Positions 52,188-61,971 are shown, counted from the first letter of the stretch. The stretch: 64,000 bases of DNA from Flavobacterium weaverense (GCF_003688495.1 NZ_REFH01000008.1:372001-436000), one strand, 5' to 3'. Numbers and translations are program-made. The notes: generated by a model from the sequence alone, not told the origin.

Positions 52188-54659
52188 ATGAAAAAGTTTT
52201 TTATTTTGACTGCGGCAACTTCACTTTTGTTAATCCCAACGAGTCAATTTGCACAATCTAAAAAGGAAAAAGAAAAGATGGCGCAAGCTGCATCTGCTTT
52301 GCCTGAGAAAAAACCAGAAACCACAATTAAAGAGTATGGAAAAGTAATTACTAAAGACGCCAAGTCAGATGATGGTCTTTTTACTGTTCACAAAGTCGAT
52401 AAGAAATACTTCTTTGAAATCCCTAATAAACTTTTAGATAAAGACATGCTTTTAGTAAGTCGGCTTTCTAAATTACCTTCTGATTTAGGTGGCGGTTATG
52501 TTAACGCAGGTTCTGAAACCAATGAGCAATTAGTCGTTTGGCAGCGTTTCCAAGATAAGGTACTGCTTAAAATAAAATCATATAGCGCTGTTGCAGATCC
52601 AAGTTTGCCAATTAATCTTTCGGTAAAAAACAATAATTATGAGCCTGTTTTATTTGCTTTTGATATTGTCGCTTTCAGCAGTAATTCTGAAAATACAGTA
52701 ATAGATGTTACTAAGTTTTATAGCACTGATGTAAAAGCGATCAGCGGACTTTCAGCTTCGATGCGTGAATCCTACAAAGTTAAAGGACTAGATGACTCTC
52801 GCAGTTTTATTACAGCAATGAAGAGTTTTCCAATGAATATTGAAGTCGTTCAAGATTTTACCTATAACGCATCAAATCCTCCAGTGATGAAAGATGCGGA
52901 GACGATAAGTATCCAAATGAATCAGTCGATGATTTTGTTGCCAGAAGTTCCTATGACACCACGACTTGCAGATCCAAGAGTTGGTTGGTTTACAATGAAC
53001 CAAATTGACTACGGAAGCAATGAATTGAAATCAGACAGTAAAACTTTTATCCGTAGATGGAGGCTGGAGCCAAAAGATCCAGAAGCATACGCTAGGGGAG
53101 AATTGGTTGAACCGGTAAAGCCAATCGTATATTATTTAGATCCAGCTACTCCTGAAAAATTACGTAAGTATATCAAACAAGGAATTGAAGAATGGCAAAA
53201 ACCATTTGAAACAGCCGGTTTTAAAAATGCAATTATTGCTAAAGATCCGCCAACAAAAGAAGAAGATCCGGATTTCAGTCCAGAGGATATTCGGTATTCT
53301 GTAATTAGATATGTGGCAAGCACAACGCGTAATGCTGTTGGACCAAGTATTTCTGATCCTAGAACGGGTGAGATTATTGAGAGCGATGTTATTTGGTATC
53401 ACAATCATTTACGTTCGTATCGTAATAGATATTTATTAGAAACAGGAGCTGCTAATCCTTCCGCTAGAACATTAAACACTTCTGATGAAGAAATGGGTGA
53501 GATGATGCGTTTTGTAATTGCTCATGAAGTAGGGCATGCGCTGGGTTTTCCACATAATATGGGAGCGAGCAGTGCTTATGATGTTGAAAGTTATAGAAAT
53601 GCTGCGTTTACTCAGAAATACGGAATTGCAGCAAGTTTAATGGATTATGCTCGTTTTAATTATATTGCTCAGCCAGGGGATAAAGGAGTTCGTTTTATTC
53701 GCCAAATGGGACCTTACGATCACTATGCTTTAAACTGGGGATACCGTGTGATTCCAAACGTTAAATCTCCAGAAGCTGAAGTTCCTACATTAGATAAATG
53801 GATTTTAGAAAAAGCAGGAGATTTGAATTATAAATTTGGGAAACAAAGTAGTTCATTTGATCCTTCTTCGCAAACGGAAGACATTGGAAACAATTCAATG
53901 AAAGCGAGTACTTACGGTCTTAAAAACTTAGAATATGTTGCTGCTAATTTGTCAAAATGGACAAGCGATGTAACTAATAATTACGAAGATCTAGACGAGT
54001 TATATAAAGAAATGATGGATGTTTGGAGTCGATATGTAGGACATGTCGTGACGAATGTAGGTGGAGTTTATGAAAACACTAAAAAGCCTAACCAACAAGG
54101 AAGTATTTATGATGTTGTACCAAAAGTAAAACAGCAAGAAGCGATGCAGTGGTTGCAATCGAATGCTTTTGCATCACCGACTTGGCTAGTGAATATCCCC
54201 ACATTAAAAAATATTAATTATTCAGGTTATACGGAGCGTTTTAGAGGTTTACAAGTTCGTCATTTAAATACTATTTTGAGCTTTGATCGAATAGGACGCT
54301 TGATGGATGCTGAAATTTTAGGAGCAAATAATTATACCGCTAATGACTTACTTCAAGACATGCGCAAAGGTATTTGGAAAGAAGCTAGCTCAGGATCCAA
54401 TGTAACTATTTACAGAAGAAACCTGCAGCGTGCCTATATCGAAAGAATGAGTTTCTTGATGACTGAAGAATTAAAATCAGGATCATCAAGAGATTATTAC
54501 AATGTATCTCAATCTGATATTAGAGGATTAGTAAGAGGGCAATTAAATGTTTTGAAAGGAACGCTTGCAACCGCAAAAAGTGGAGCAGTGAATGCAGAAA
54601 CAAAATTTCATTACTTAGATTGTATAAAGAGAATTGAGAATATTTTAGATCCAAAATAA
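52188..54659 (+). CDS. Exported zinc metalloprotease (DUF5117/DUF5118 type)
   Basis: This 823-residue protein has a signal peptide (KKFFILTAATSLLLIPTSQFAQ). The N-terminal half fits the DUF5118/DUF5117 domains (DGLFTVHKVDKKYFFEIPNKLLDKDMLLVSRLSKLPSD). The catalytic site IAHEVGHALGFPHNMGAS near residues 443-460 gives HExxHxxGxxH plus a Met-turn candidate (SLMDYARFNYIAQPGDKG). The preceding SVIRYVASTTRNAVGPSISDPRTGEIIESDVIWYHN is the conserved DUF5117 stretch. Such proteins are widespread in Bacteroidota; substrates are unknown. It is a single-gene unit with its own terminator. Confidence 0.9.
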   Translation: MKKFFILTAATSLLLIPTSQFAQSKKEKEKMAQAASALPEKKPETTIKEYGKVITKDAKSDDGLFTVHKVDKKYFFEIPNKLLDKDMLLVSRLSKLPSDLGGGYVNAGSETNEQLVVWQRFQDKVLLKIKSYSAVADPSLPINLSVKNNNYEPVLFAFDIVAFSSNSENTVIDVTKFYSTDVKAISGLSASMRESYKVKGLDDSRSFITAMKSFPMNIEVVQDFTYNASNPPVMKDAETISIQMNQSMILLPEVPMTPRLADPRVGWFTMNQIDYGSNELKSDSKTFIRRWRLEPKDPEAYARGELVEPVKPIVYYLDPATPEKLRKYIKQGIEEWQKPFETAGFKNAIIAKDPPTKEEDPDFSPEDIRYSVIRYVASTTRNAVGPSISDPRTGEIIESDVIWYHNHLRSYRNRYLLETGAANPSARTLNTSDEEMGEMMRFVIAHEVGHALGFPHNMGASSAYDVESYRNAAFTQKYGIAASLMDYARFNYIAQPGDKGVRFIRQMGPYDHYALNWGYRVIPNVKSPEAEVPTLDKWILEKAGDLNYKFGKQSSSFDPSSQTEDIGNNSMKASTYGLKNLEYVAANLSKWTSDVTNNYEDLDELYKEMMDVWSRYVGHVVTNVGGVYENTKKPNQQGSIYDVVPKVKQQEAMQWLQSNAFASPTWLVNIPTLKNINYSGYTERFRGLQVRHLNTILSFDRIGRLMDAEILGANNYTANDLLQDMRKGIWKEASSGSNVTIYRRNLQRAYIERMSFLMTEELKSGSSRDYYNVSQSDIRGLVRGQLNVLKGTLATAKSGAVNAETKFHYLDCIKRIENILDPK

Positions 54660-54684
54660 CCAAAGTTAATTTTAGTAGAAATAT

Positions 54685-54719
54685 AAAAAGGAGCTCGATG
54701 AAATATCAAGCTCCTTTTT
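54685..54719. terminator. Bidirectional terminator after the metalloprotease gene
   Basis: AAAAAGGAGCT (54685-54695) pairs with AGCTCCTTTTT (54709-54719), with an imperfect inner stem. It lies between convergent genes, with A and T runs on both sides. Confidence 0.85.
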
Positions 54720-54732
54720 CTTTTTATACCAT

Positions 54733-55296
54733 TTAAAACTCGTACACTTCCTCTGGTGTAACACAATAGTTTAACTGTATATCGCCTTCAAAAACATCTT
54801 CAATTAATTCCTCCGCTTCAAAAAAAGATAGTCCTATTTTAATAGTTTCTGGTTTGCACTCCGAAAGGAATTTATCATAAAATCCTTTTCCGTAACCTGC
54901 ACGATGTCCTTTTTTGTCAAATGCTAAAAGCGGAACAAAGACAACATCTATTTTAGCAGAAGGCACTTCGATTCCATCAACCGGTTCAGGAATATTATAT
55001 TCGTTTTTCTCAATTTTTGTATTATCAGTCAATAGAAAATGCTGCATATTTCTCGTTTCAAAATCACTTCTAGAGATAACAATCTCCTTATCTTTTCCAG
55101 ATAGTAAATGCAAAACAAATTCAGTATCTACTTCATTATGTTCTGTTATTGGAAGGAAAATATGGAAATAGGTTTTATCCCAAATGGGAAGTGAGATTAA
55201 ATTATTGGCAATTGCCAAACTCATTTCTTCGTTTTGATTTTCAGAAAATGATTTCCTTAATTCTTTATATTTAAGTCGTAGTTCTGTTTTTTTCAT
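54733..55296 (-). CDS. 5-formyltetrahydrofolate cyclo-ligase
   Basis: This 187-residue enzyme converts 5-formyltetrahydrofolate to 5,10-methenyltetrahydrofolate with ATP. It has the basic N-terminal MKKTELRLKYKELRKSF, then YFHIFLPITEHNEVDTEFVL and the late ATP-binding motif DKKGHRAGYGKGFYDKFLSE. Length is normal for the family. It reads leftward immediately after the aspartoacylase-like gene with a 10-base gap, so the two are co-transcribed. No functional link between them is evident. Confidence 0.92.
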   Translation of the reverse strand: MKKTELRLKYKELRKSFSENQNEEMSLAIANNLISLPIWDKTYFHIFLPITEHNEVDTEFVLHLLSGKDKEIVISRSDFETRNMQHFLLTDNTKIEKNEYNIPEPVDGIEVPSAKIDVVFVPLLAFDKKGHRAGYGKGFYDKFLSECKPETIKIGLSFFEAEELIEDVFEGDIQLNYCVTPEEVYEF

Positions 55297-55306
55297 TTTA
55301 AATACT

Positions 55307-56293
55307 TTATTCTGCTTCCTCTGAATCTAATGCATTCGACAAATGGTAAATCGCATCACCTTCATATACGATAGGTGAATGATTTGCATTGATAATGTAA
55401 CCAGCATTTGGTGCTTTAACTTTTCTTTCAAATTTTCCGTAAGGATCTGTTATCATAGCCAGGACAGTTCCTTTTTTTACAAATTTGCCTATCATGTCAA
55501 AATCGTGCAGTAATCCAGAACATTTAGCCCGAATCCAACCTGATTTTTCAATATAAATAGTATGTGATGCTTGTTGGGTTACAATGTGTTTTGAATCTAG
55601 CATATCTAAATGAGAAAGTAAACGTTTTGCGCCATTTACTCCTTCGTCAGCAATACTCGTATTAATGTCAAGTGATTTTCCACCTTCAAAAAGTAACATT
55701 TTAACGTTCATTCTTTCACTTGAATTTCTAAAGGAGCCTACGATGTTTCGAGAATATAATGTAAATGGCGCGTTAAAAGCATCGGCTAAAACTTTTAAAT
55801 CACTGTTAGTGGGAGCTATTCTAATTTGCGCCACATTAAACCGACTGGCTCCACCAGCATGAAAATCCACACCATATTGAACAATTGGCATAATTTCAGC
55901 TAAAATATGAAAAGCAAATCGACTCGCTAAAGAACCTGCTTTACTACCTGGAAATACTCTATTTAAATCTCTTCCATCAGGAAATTCTCTGGATTTATTG
56001 ATAAAACCGTAAACATTAATTATAGGAATGCAAATTACTGTTCCTCTCTTAGGCTTATTTATTTTTTTACGAATCAGTTGTCTCACAATTTCGACGCCAT
56101 TGATTTCGTCACCATGAATTCCAGCTGAGAAAAGCACAATAGGTCCGTCAAATTTAGAGCGCCGAACGATAATTGGCATATTTAATTTTGTAGTAGTATG
56201 CAATCTGGCAATCTCAACGTTTATAGTTTTGTTCTCTCCAGGCATAATGGTTTCGCCAAAAAGAACAATAGGAGTAGTATTAATTTTCATCAT
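55307..56293 (-). CDS. Succinylglutamate desuccinylase/aspartoacylase-like zinc hydrolase
   Basis: This protein of about 328 residues belongs to the AstE/AspA M14-like family. The zinc ligands are in FSAGIHGDEINGVEIVRQL (His and Glu) and the later His in GVDFHAGG. FPDGRDLNRVFPGSKAGSLASRFA is the conserved Arg/Asn loop. The C-terminal beta domain (GWIRAKCSGLLHDFDMIGKFVKKGTVLAMITDPYG) resembles a lipoyl/biotinyl-type fold. The Met at 56290 or 56293 is taken as the start; the longer ORF to 56434 is a non-family extension that runs into the uvrC promoter. The acyl-amide substrate is unknown. Confidence 0.88.
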   Translation of the reverse strand: MMKINTTPIVLFGETIMPGENKTINVEIARLHTTTKLNMPIIVRRSKFDGPIVLFSAGIHGDEINGVEIVRQLIRKKINKPKRGTVICIPIINVYGFINKSREFPDGRDLNRVFPGSKAGSLASRFAFHILAEIMPIVQYGVDFHAGGASRFNVAQIRIAPTNSDLKVLADAFNAPFTLYSRNIVGSFRNSSERMNVKMLLFEGGKSLDINTSIADEGVNGAKRLLSHLDMLDSKHIVTQQASHTIYIEKSGWIRAKCSGLLHDFDMIGKFVKKGTVLAMITDPYGKFERKVKAPNAGYIINANHSPIVYEGDAIYHLSNALDSEEAE

Positions 56294-56386
56294 TATATCT
56301 TGAAAAGATAAAAATAGCCATAATAACCAATTACGAACTAAATTTCTCGTAAAACTTTTGGCATCACTATTTAAGAAAATTTTAGT

Positions 56387-56417
56387 TTGTATATCGTAAT
56401 TTTTGAGATTAACTTTG
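56387..56417 (+). promoter_or_regulatory. Consensus Bacteroidota promoter of uvrC
   Basis: TTTG (56387-56390), 19 bases, TAACTTTG (56410-56417), a perfect match to the consensus. The uvrC ATG begins at 56422, only 4 bases after the -7 element, so transcription should start at or within a few bases of the ATG. Confidence 0.75.
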
Positions 56418-56421
56418 TTAG

Positions 56422-58215
56422 ATGAATCCAGCATCTTTAGCGCTCCAAATCCAAACTTTACCAGACAATCCCGGCGTCTATCAATATTACGATAAGGACG
56501 GGAAAATTTTATATGTGGGTAAAGCTAAAAATTTAAAAAAAAGAGTTTCTTCTTATTTCAATAAAATTCATGATACGGCTAAAACCAATGTGCTCGTAAA
56601 GAAGATTGTTACTATAAAGCATATTGTTGTTCCTACAGAAACCGATGCGCTTTTGCTAGAAAACAATTTGATAAAAACCTTGCAACCACGCTATAATGTA
56701 TTGTTGCGTGATGATAAAAGTTATCCTTGGTTGTGTATTAAAAAAGAACCTTTTTCGCGAATTTTTGCCACTAGAAGAATGGTCAAAGATGGTTCGGAAT
56801 ATTTTGGTCCATACACCAGTTTCAAAACAGTAAGTACTATTTTAGAATTAATAAAAGAATTATATCCACTGCGAACGTGCAATTACGATCTTAGTAAAAG
56901 CAATATTGAAAGCGGAAAATTTAAGGTATGTCTCGAATATCATATTGGCAACTGCATGGGACCTTGTGAAGGACACGAAACTTTAGAAAATTATCAAAAA
57001 CAAGTAGACGCTATTCGCGAAATCTTGAAAGGTAATTTCAAAGAAAGCATGAAAGATTTCAAGCGCGTTATGACAAACTTAGCCGCTGATATGCATTTTG
57101 AAGAAGCCCAAAAGATTAAAGAGAAGATAGAAATTCTTGAAAATTACCAGTCGCGTTCTACAATAGTAAATCCCAAAATTACAAACATAGATGTGTTTTC
57201 AATAGTTTCTGATGAGAGCGCTGCTTATGTAAATTTCCTCCAGATTTCTCATGGTTCGATTATCCGTTCGCACACTATGGAAATCAAAAAGAAATTAGAT
57301 GAACCAGATGAGGAATTACTAGAACTCGCTATTATCGAACTTCGTGAACGTTTCCATTTATTGTCTCGCGAAATTGTAGTTCCATTTGCAGTTGAAGTTG
57401 GTGAAAATGTAAAAGTGACTGTTCCCCAATTAGGGGATAAAAAGCAAGTTTTGGATTTATCCATTCGGAATGCTAAGTTCTACCGAATCGAACAGTTGAA
57501 GCAACTCCAAATTGTAGATCCAGATCGACACACTAAACGCATCATGGCACAAATGCAAAAAGATTTGCGATTGCCTGTAGAGCCGCGTCACATAGAATGT
57601 TTTGACAACTCTAATATTCAAGGTACAAATCCGGTTGCGGCGTGTGTAGTATTTAAAGATGGAAAGCCGAGCAAAAAAGATTACCGCCATTTTAATATAA
57701 AAACTGTCGAAGGCCCTGACGATTTTGCCTCGATGACCGAAGTGGTTTATCGACGATATAAAAGACTGCTAGATGAAAACGAACCACTGCCTAATCTAAT
57801 CATTATCGATGGTGGAAAAGGACAACTTTCTTCGGCTCTCAAAAGTATTGATGACTTAGGTTTGAGAGGAAAAATTACTGTAATTGGGATTGCAAAAAGA
57901 CTTGAAGAGCTTTTTTATCCAGGTGATTCTGTTCCTTTATATTTGGATAAAAGATCCGAAACTTTAAAAATTATTCAGCAATTGCGTAACGAAGCGCACC
58001 GTTTTGGGATTACACATCACCGTGATAAGAGGAGTAAAGCAGCGCTAAATTCTTCAATTGAAAGCATTCCCGGAATTGGTGAAAAAACGATGTTGACTTT
58101 AATTCAACACTTTAAAAGTGTTAAAAGATTGAAATTAGCCACAGAAAAAGATATTTCAGACGTTATAGGAGTATCAAAAGCCAAAAAAATTGTCGAATTT
58201 TACAAGAATAACTAG
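56422..58215 (+). CDS. uvrC: UvrABC excinuclease subunit C
   Basis: This 597-residue nuclease makes the dual incisions of nucleotide excision repair. The N-terminal GIY-YIG domain is PGVYQYYDKDGKILYVGKAKNLKKRVSSYF. A Cys-rich pattern CLEYHIGNCMGPCEG follows, then the UVR region near residues 205-235. The RNase H-like UvrC nuclease domain has ECFDNSNIQGTNPVAACVVF and IDGGKGQLSSA. The C-terminal HhH pair is SIPGIGEKTMLTLIQHF and SDVIGVSKAKKIVEF. The start is fixed by family similarity of MNPASLALQIQTLPDNPGVY. Mfd (start of the window) and UvrC act in the same repair pathway. Confidence 0.96.
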   Translation: MNPASLALQIQTLPDNPGVYQYYDKDGKILYVGKAKNLKKRVSSYFNKIHDTAKTNVLVKKIVTIKHIVVPTETDALLLENNLIKTLQPRYNVLLRDDKSYPWLCIKKEPFSRIFATRRMVKDGSEYFGPYTSFKTVSTILELIKELYPLRTCNYDLSKSNIESGKFKVCLEYHIGNCMGPCEGHETLENYQKQVDAIREILKGNFKESMKDFKRVMTNLAADMHFEEAQKIKEKIEILENYQSRSTIVNPKITNIDVFSIVSDESAAYVNFLQISHGSIIRSHTMEIKKKLDEPDEELLELAIIELRERFHLLSREIVVPFAVEVGENVKVTVPQLGDKKQVLDLSIRNAKFYRIEQLKQLQIVDPDRHTKRIMAQMQKDLRLPVEPRHIECFDNSNIQGTNPVAACVVFKDGKPSKKDYRHFNIKTVEGPDDFASMTEVVYRRYKRLLDENEPLPNLIIIDGGKGQLSSALKSIDDLGLRGKITVIGIAKRLEELFYPGDSVPLYLDKRSETLKIIQQLRNEAHRFGITHHRDKRSKAALNSSIESIPGIGEKTMLTLIQHFKSVKRLKLATEKDISDVIGVSKAKKIVEFYKNN

Positions 58216-58225
58216 TCCTTTCTCT

Positions 58226-60586
58226 ATGAGCCTATTCCAGCTATCCGTTTCAAGCGCTCTGCAAAAAATCTTTTGTTCTAATGAAAAAAAAGGAGCTTCT
58301 AGGGGCGCTCTTTTTTTTCAAGAAAAAATAGATTTTTTACTGTCGCGGCTTTCTACTTCGATCTGGGGCTTAGACTCAGTTTCAAAACTATTATTCTATT
58401 CTATAATCGCTATATTCTTTCTTTCACAAAGCACGTTTGCACAAGAACAAAAAAAACCAAAAATAGGTTTAGTTCTCAGTGGTGGTGGAGCAAAAGGATT
58501 TGCGCATATTGGTGTTCTTAAAGTATTGGAAGAAGCAGGTGTTAAAGTCGATTACATCGGCGGAACTAGCATGGGTGCTGTGATAGGAGGATTGTATGCT
58601 TCTGGCTATAACGCTTCTCAAATTGATTCTATTTTTCAAGCCACCGACTTTAGTAAATTAATCAATGATTTTATTCCGCGATCTTCTAAAAATTTCTACG
58701 AAAGAAGAAATGAAGAATTATACGCTTTAGTTTTACCCTTTAACAAACTGAAAATTGGAATTCCTGAAGCTTTATCAAAAGGAATGTACAATTATAATTT
58801 ATTAAGCAGAATTACAAGAAATGTAAGGCATGTTACAGATTTTAATAAGTTGCCAACGCCTTTTTTATGTATAGGAACTAATATTGAAACAGGTAAGGAA
58901 GTCTTGTTGAATAAAGGAAATTTAGCGCAAGCAATGATTGCGAGTTCTGCTTTTCCATCTTTGTTTTCTCCAGTGGAAATAGATGGAGATATTCTTGTCG
59001 ATGGCGGAGTTATTAATAACTACCCCATTGAAGAAGTGAGAAAACTAGGGGCTGATATTATTATAGGTGTTGATGTTCAAAATGATCTTTTAGACAGAAA
59101 CCAGTTAAAGGATGCCACTAAAATTTTAGTTCAAATTACAAATCTACATTCGATCGAACGAATGAAAAAAAACATTAGCAATACTGATATTTATATTAAA
59201 CCAGATATTACGCAATATGGTGTGATTTCATTTGATAAAGGGAAAGATATTATTACAAAGGGTGAGGAAGCAGCTTTTGGTGTTTTCGAACAATTAAAAA
59301 AATTAGTTGATGAGGATAATCCATACGTAAAACCAAAGTTGATTTTAAATTCTGATAGTTTACAAATTCGTTCTATTAACACTAATAAATTAGAAAATTA
59401 CACTAAAGAATATATCAGTGGAAAATTGAGATTCAAACCGAATACAAAAATAACTTACAACGATTTATTGAAAGGGATTAACAATATTAATGCTACTCAA
59501 AACTTTAGTTCGATCTCTTATGCATTTGAACCTAATGCAGAAGGAGTAGATTTAAATTTAAGTTTAAAAGAGAATCCTACAAAGACCTATTTGAAATTTG
59601 GTTTGCATTACGATAATTTATTTAAGAGTGGTGTCTTAATAAATTTGACTCGTAAAAAAGCACTTTTAAAAAATGATATTGCGTCGCTAGATATTGTATT
59701 AGGTGATAACTTTAGATATAATCTAGATTATTATATTGAAAACGGATTTAATTTAAGTTTTGGTTTTAAATCGCATTACAATCAATTTAATCGAAATATT
59801 GCTAAAGAAATAAGTCCTAATACTGTCAATAATACGAACATAAATACTTTAAATGTAGATTTTTCAGATCTTACCAATCAAGTGTATTTTCAATCCTTAT
59901 TTGTACAAAAATTTTTAGTTGGTGGCGGATTAGAACTCAAGTATTTAAAAATCAAATCGGAAACACTCGCGAATGTTGACCCTATAATTGATAGAAGTAG
60001 TTATGTAAGTGCTTTTGGGTACATGAAATTTGATTCGTTCGATAATAAATACTTCCCTAAAAAAGGATGGTATTTTAATGGGGACATTCAATCGTTTTTA
60101 TTTTCATCAGATTATACAGGAAATTTTCAACCGTTTTCTATTGCTAAAGGAGATTTTGGAGTAGCGGCAAAATTATTTAAAAATGCAACGATTAAATTTC
60201 AAACTGATGCAGGATTTAGTTTTGGACAAAAAAGTGTTCCTTTCTTTAATTTTATCTTGGGAGGTTACGGCTATAACACCCTTAACGGATTTAAATATTT
60301 ATATGGCTATGATTATATGAGCATAGTGGCAAATAGTTATATTAAATCTACTGCAACTTTAGATTACGAATTTTATAAAAAGAACCACATTAATTTTTCA
60401 GCCAATTTCGCGAATATCGGAGATAAAATATTTGAAGGAGTGGACTGGATTTCAATCCCAAAATATTCTGGTTATGCCGTAGGATACGGTTTAGAAACTA
60501 TAGTTGGACCAATAGAAATAAAATATTCTTGGTCACCAGAGTTGCCTAAAGGCTTTACTTGGTTTAGTATTGGTTTTATGTTTTAA
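58226..60586 (+). CDS. Patatin-like phospholipase with Omp85-type barrel; start inside a repeat
   Basis: This is an outer-membrane patatin. A signal peptide (LLFYSIIAIFFLSQSTFAQ) is followed by the patatin domain: oxyanion loop GGGAKGFAHIG, nucleophile elbow GGTSMGAV, and catalytic Asp in ILVDGGVINNYP. A POTRA-like linker and a C-terminal 16-strand-type barrel (residues about 470 to the end, finishing FTWFSIGFMF) follow. The only in-frame ATG before the catalytic motifs is at 58226, which adds about 50 non-family residues read from the hairpin repeat at 58228-58373; family members start directly at the signal peptide. The true start is unresolved. Confidence 0.85.
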   Translation: MSLFQLSVSSALQKIFCSNEKKGASRGALFFQEKIDFLLSRLSTSIWGLDSVSKLLFYSIIAIFFLSQSTFAQEQKKPKIGLVLSGGGAKGFAHIGVLKVLEEAGVKVDYIGGTSMGAVIGGLYASGYNASQIDSIFQATDFSKLINDFIPRSSKNFYERRNEELYALVLPFNKLKIGIPEALSKGMYNYNLLSRITRNVRHVTDFNKLPTPFLCIGTNIETGKEVLLNKGNLAQAMIASSAFPSLFSPVEIDGDILVDGGVINNYPIEEVRKLGADIIIGVDVQNDLLDRNQLKDATKILVQITNLHSIERMKKNISNTDIYIKPDITQYGVISFDKGKDIITKGEEAAFGVFEQLKKLVDEDNPYVKPKLILNSDSLQIRSINTNKLENYTKEYISGKLRFKPNTKITYNDLLKGINNINATQNFSSISYAFEPNAEGVDLNLSLKENPTKTYLKFGLHYDNLFKSGVLINLTRKKALLKNDIASLDIVLGDNFRYNLDYYIENGFNLSFGFKSHYNQFNRNIAKEISPNTVNNTNINTLNVDFSDLTNQVYFQSLFVQKFLVGGGLELKYLKIKSETLANVDPIIDRSSYVSAFGYMKFDSFDNKYFPKKGWYFNGDIQSFLFSSDYTGNFQPFSIAKGDFGVAAKLFKNATIKFQTDAGFSFGQKSVPFFNFILGGYGYNTLNGFKYLYGYDYMSIVANSYIKSTATLDYEFYKKNHINFSANFANIGDKIFEGVDWISIPKYSGYAVGYGLETIVGPIEIKYSWSPELPKGFTWFSIGFMF
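58228..58373. repeat. Hairpin repeat, GAGC-TATTCCAGCT family (long form), overlapping the patatin 5' end
   Basis: It begins GAGCCTATTCCAGCTATCC and ends CGATCTGGGGCTTAGAC. The centre has AAAAAAAAGGAGC (near 58281-58293) pairing with GCGCTCTTTTTTTT (58303-58318), a terminator-like structure. It is the same family as 34361-34504 and, at the ends, 25341-25410. It lies just after uvrC. Confidence 0.72.
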
Positions 60587-60809
60587 ATATAATTTATATT
60601 AATTAAAATTCCGATATTTGTTATTATGAAAACAACTTGGCCTGGTTTATTAGGATATCTACAATTTCTAATCAAGAGAAATCCTGAATAGTAGATCGAT
60701 TAGATAATACTACGAATAAGATAAAGTAGAGAATAAGTTCGTTTTCAAAATGCTGTTATTTTCTCGTTTACTTATTTTCTAATTGTTAAATCTTCTAATT
60801 TAAAAAATC

Positions 60810-61967
60810 ATGCCTTTATATCATAAATTGGGGAGTTTTCCTCAAAAGCGTCACACGCAATTTGAAAAGCCAAATGGCGGTTTGTATTACGAACAACTAT
60901 TTGGAACAGAAGGATTTAATGGTCACTCTTCTTTGCTTTATCATGTTCACAGACCTACGCAGGTTAAAGAAATTCTTAAATCGTATTCTGTAGAGCCAAA
61001 AATTGCTATTGGCAAAAATATAAAATCATTATTGTTTAAAGGTTTCGAATTGAAAGCCGAAGACGACTTTTTGGACAGTCGGAAACCTATGTTGGTAAAT
61101 AAAGACTGCACAATAGGTTTAGCTGCTCCACGAAAATCATTGCGCGATTACTTTTATAAAAATGCCGATGCTGACGAAATGATTTTCATTCATAAAGGAA
61201 AAGGTAAGTTACGTACGATGATGGGAAATATTCCTTTTGTATATGGTGACTATCTTATTATTCCACGTGGAATGATTTACCAAATCGATTTTGATACTGA
61301 AGAAAACAGACTTTTCTATGTCGAATCTTTTGCGCCTTTTTACACTCCTAAAAGATACAAGAATGAGTCAGGACAGCATTTAGAACATGCACCTTTTTGT
61401 GAGCGTGATTTTATTTTGCCTTCTGAGTTAGAAACTCATGATGAAAAAGGAGATTTCCTTATTAAAATAAAGAAAGAAGGAATAATGCATGAAGTAGTTT
61501 ATGCCTCACATCCTTTTGACGTTGTAGGTTGGGATGGATATAATTTCCCTTACGGATTTAGTATTCATAATTTCGAACCTATAACTGGACGTGTGCACCA
61601 ACCACCACCGGTGCATCAAACATTTGAAACAGCAACTTTTGTTGTTTGTTCTTTCGTTCCAAGATTATACGATTATCATCCAAAATCTATTCCAGCTCCA
61701 TACAATCATAGCAATATTGATAGCGATGAGGTTTTGTATTATGTAGATGGTGACTTTATGTCACGTAATAACATAGAGCAAGGTCATATCACTTTACATC
61801 CTAAAGGAATTCCACATGGACCGGCGCCTGGAGCGATGGAACGCAGTATTGGTCATATAGAAACTCATGAATTAGCGGTGATGGTAGATACTTTCCGTCC
61901 ACTTATGGTGACTGAAGAAGCTATGGGATTAGACGATGGTCAATATTATAAATCGTGGGTTGAATAA
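60810..61967 (+). CDS. hmgA: Homogentisate 1,2-dioxygenase
   Basis: This 385-residue Fe(II) enzyme opens the ring of homogentisate in tyrosine breakdown. It has a cupin-like layout with EMIFIHKGKGKLRTMMGNIPFVYGDYLIIPRGMIYQI and a C-terminal metal region (HNFEPITGRVHQPPPVHQTFET, SIPAPYNHSNIDSDEVLYYVDG, GHITLHPKGIPHGPAPGAME). Length is on the short side of the family, as in the bacterial/flavobacterial group. The 223-bp upstream gap is AT-rich, with imperfect TTAGAT-type repeats and no clear gene. hppD follows, separated by the second four-helix cassette. A fumarylacetoacetase gene is not in the window. Confidence 0.94.
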   Translation: MPLYHKLGSFPQKRHTQFEKPNGGLYYEQLFGTEGFNGHSSLLYHVHRPTQVKEILKSYSVEPKIAIGKNIKSLLFKGFELKAEDDFLDSRKPMLVNKDCTIGLAAPRKSLRDYFYKNADADEMIFIHKGKGKLRTMMGNIPFVYGDYLIIPRGMIYQIDFDTEENRLFYVESFAPFYTPKRYKNESGQHLEHAPFCERDFILPSELETHDEKGDFLIKIKKEGIMHEVVYASHPFDVVGWDGYNFPYGFSIHNFEPITGRVHQPPPVHQTFETATFVVCSFVPRLYDYHPKSIPAPYNHSNIDSDEVLYYVDGDFMSRNNIEQGHITLHPKGIPHGPAPGAMERSIGHIETHELAVMVDTFRPLMVTEEAMGLDDGQYYKSWVE

Positions 61968-61971
61968 GAAG

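Noticed and set aside
56294..56434. N-terminal extension of the aspartoacylase-like ORF
   Set aside because: It lies antisense over the uvrC promoter and start, contains no family-like residues, and the family begins at MKINTTP.
60626..60691. 21-codon ORF starting MKTTWPGLLGYLQFLI upstream of hmgA
   Set aside because: It is too short, has no clear ribosome site and cannot be told from chance. It is noted only because its composition is less random than its surroundings.
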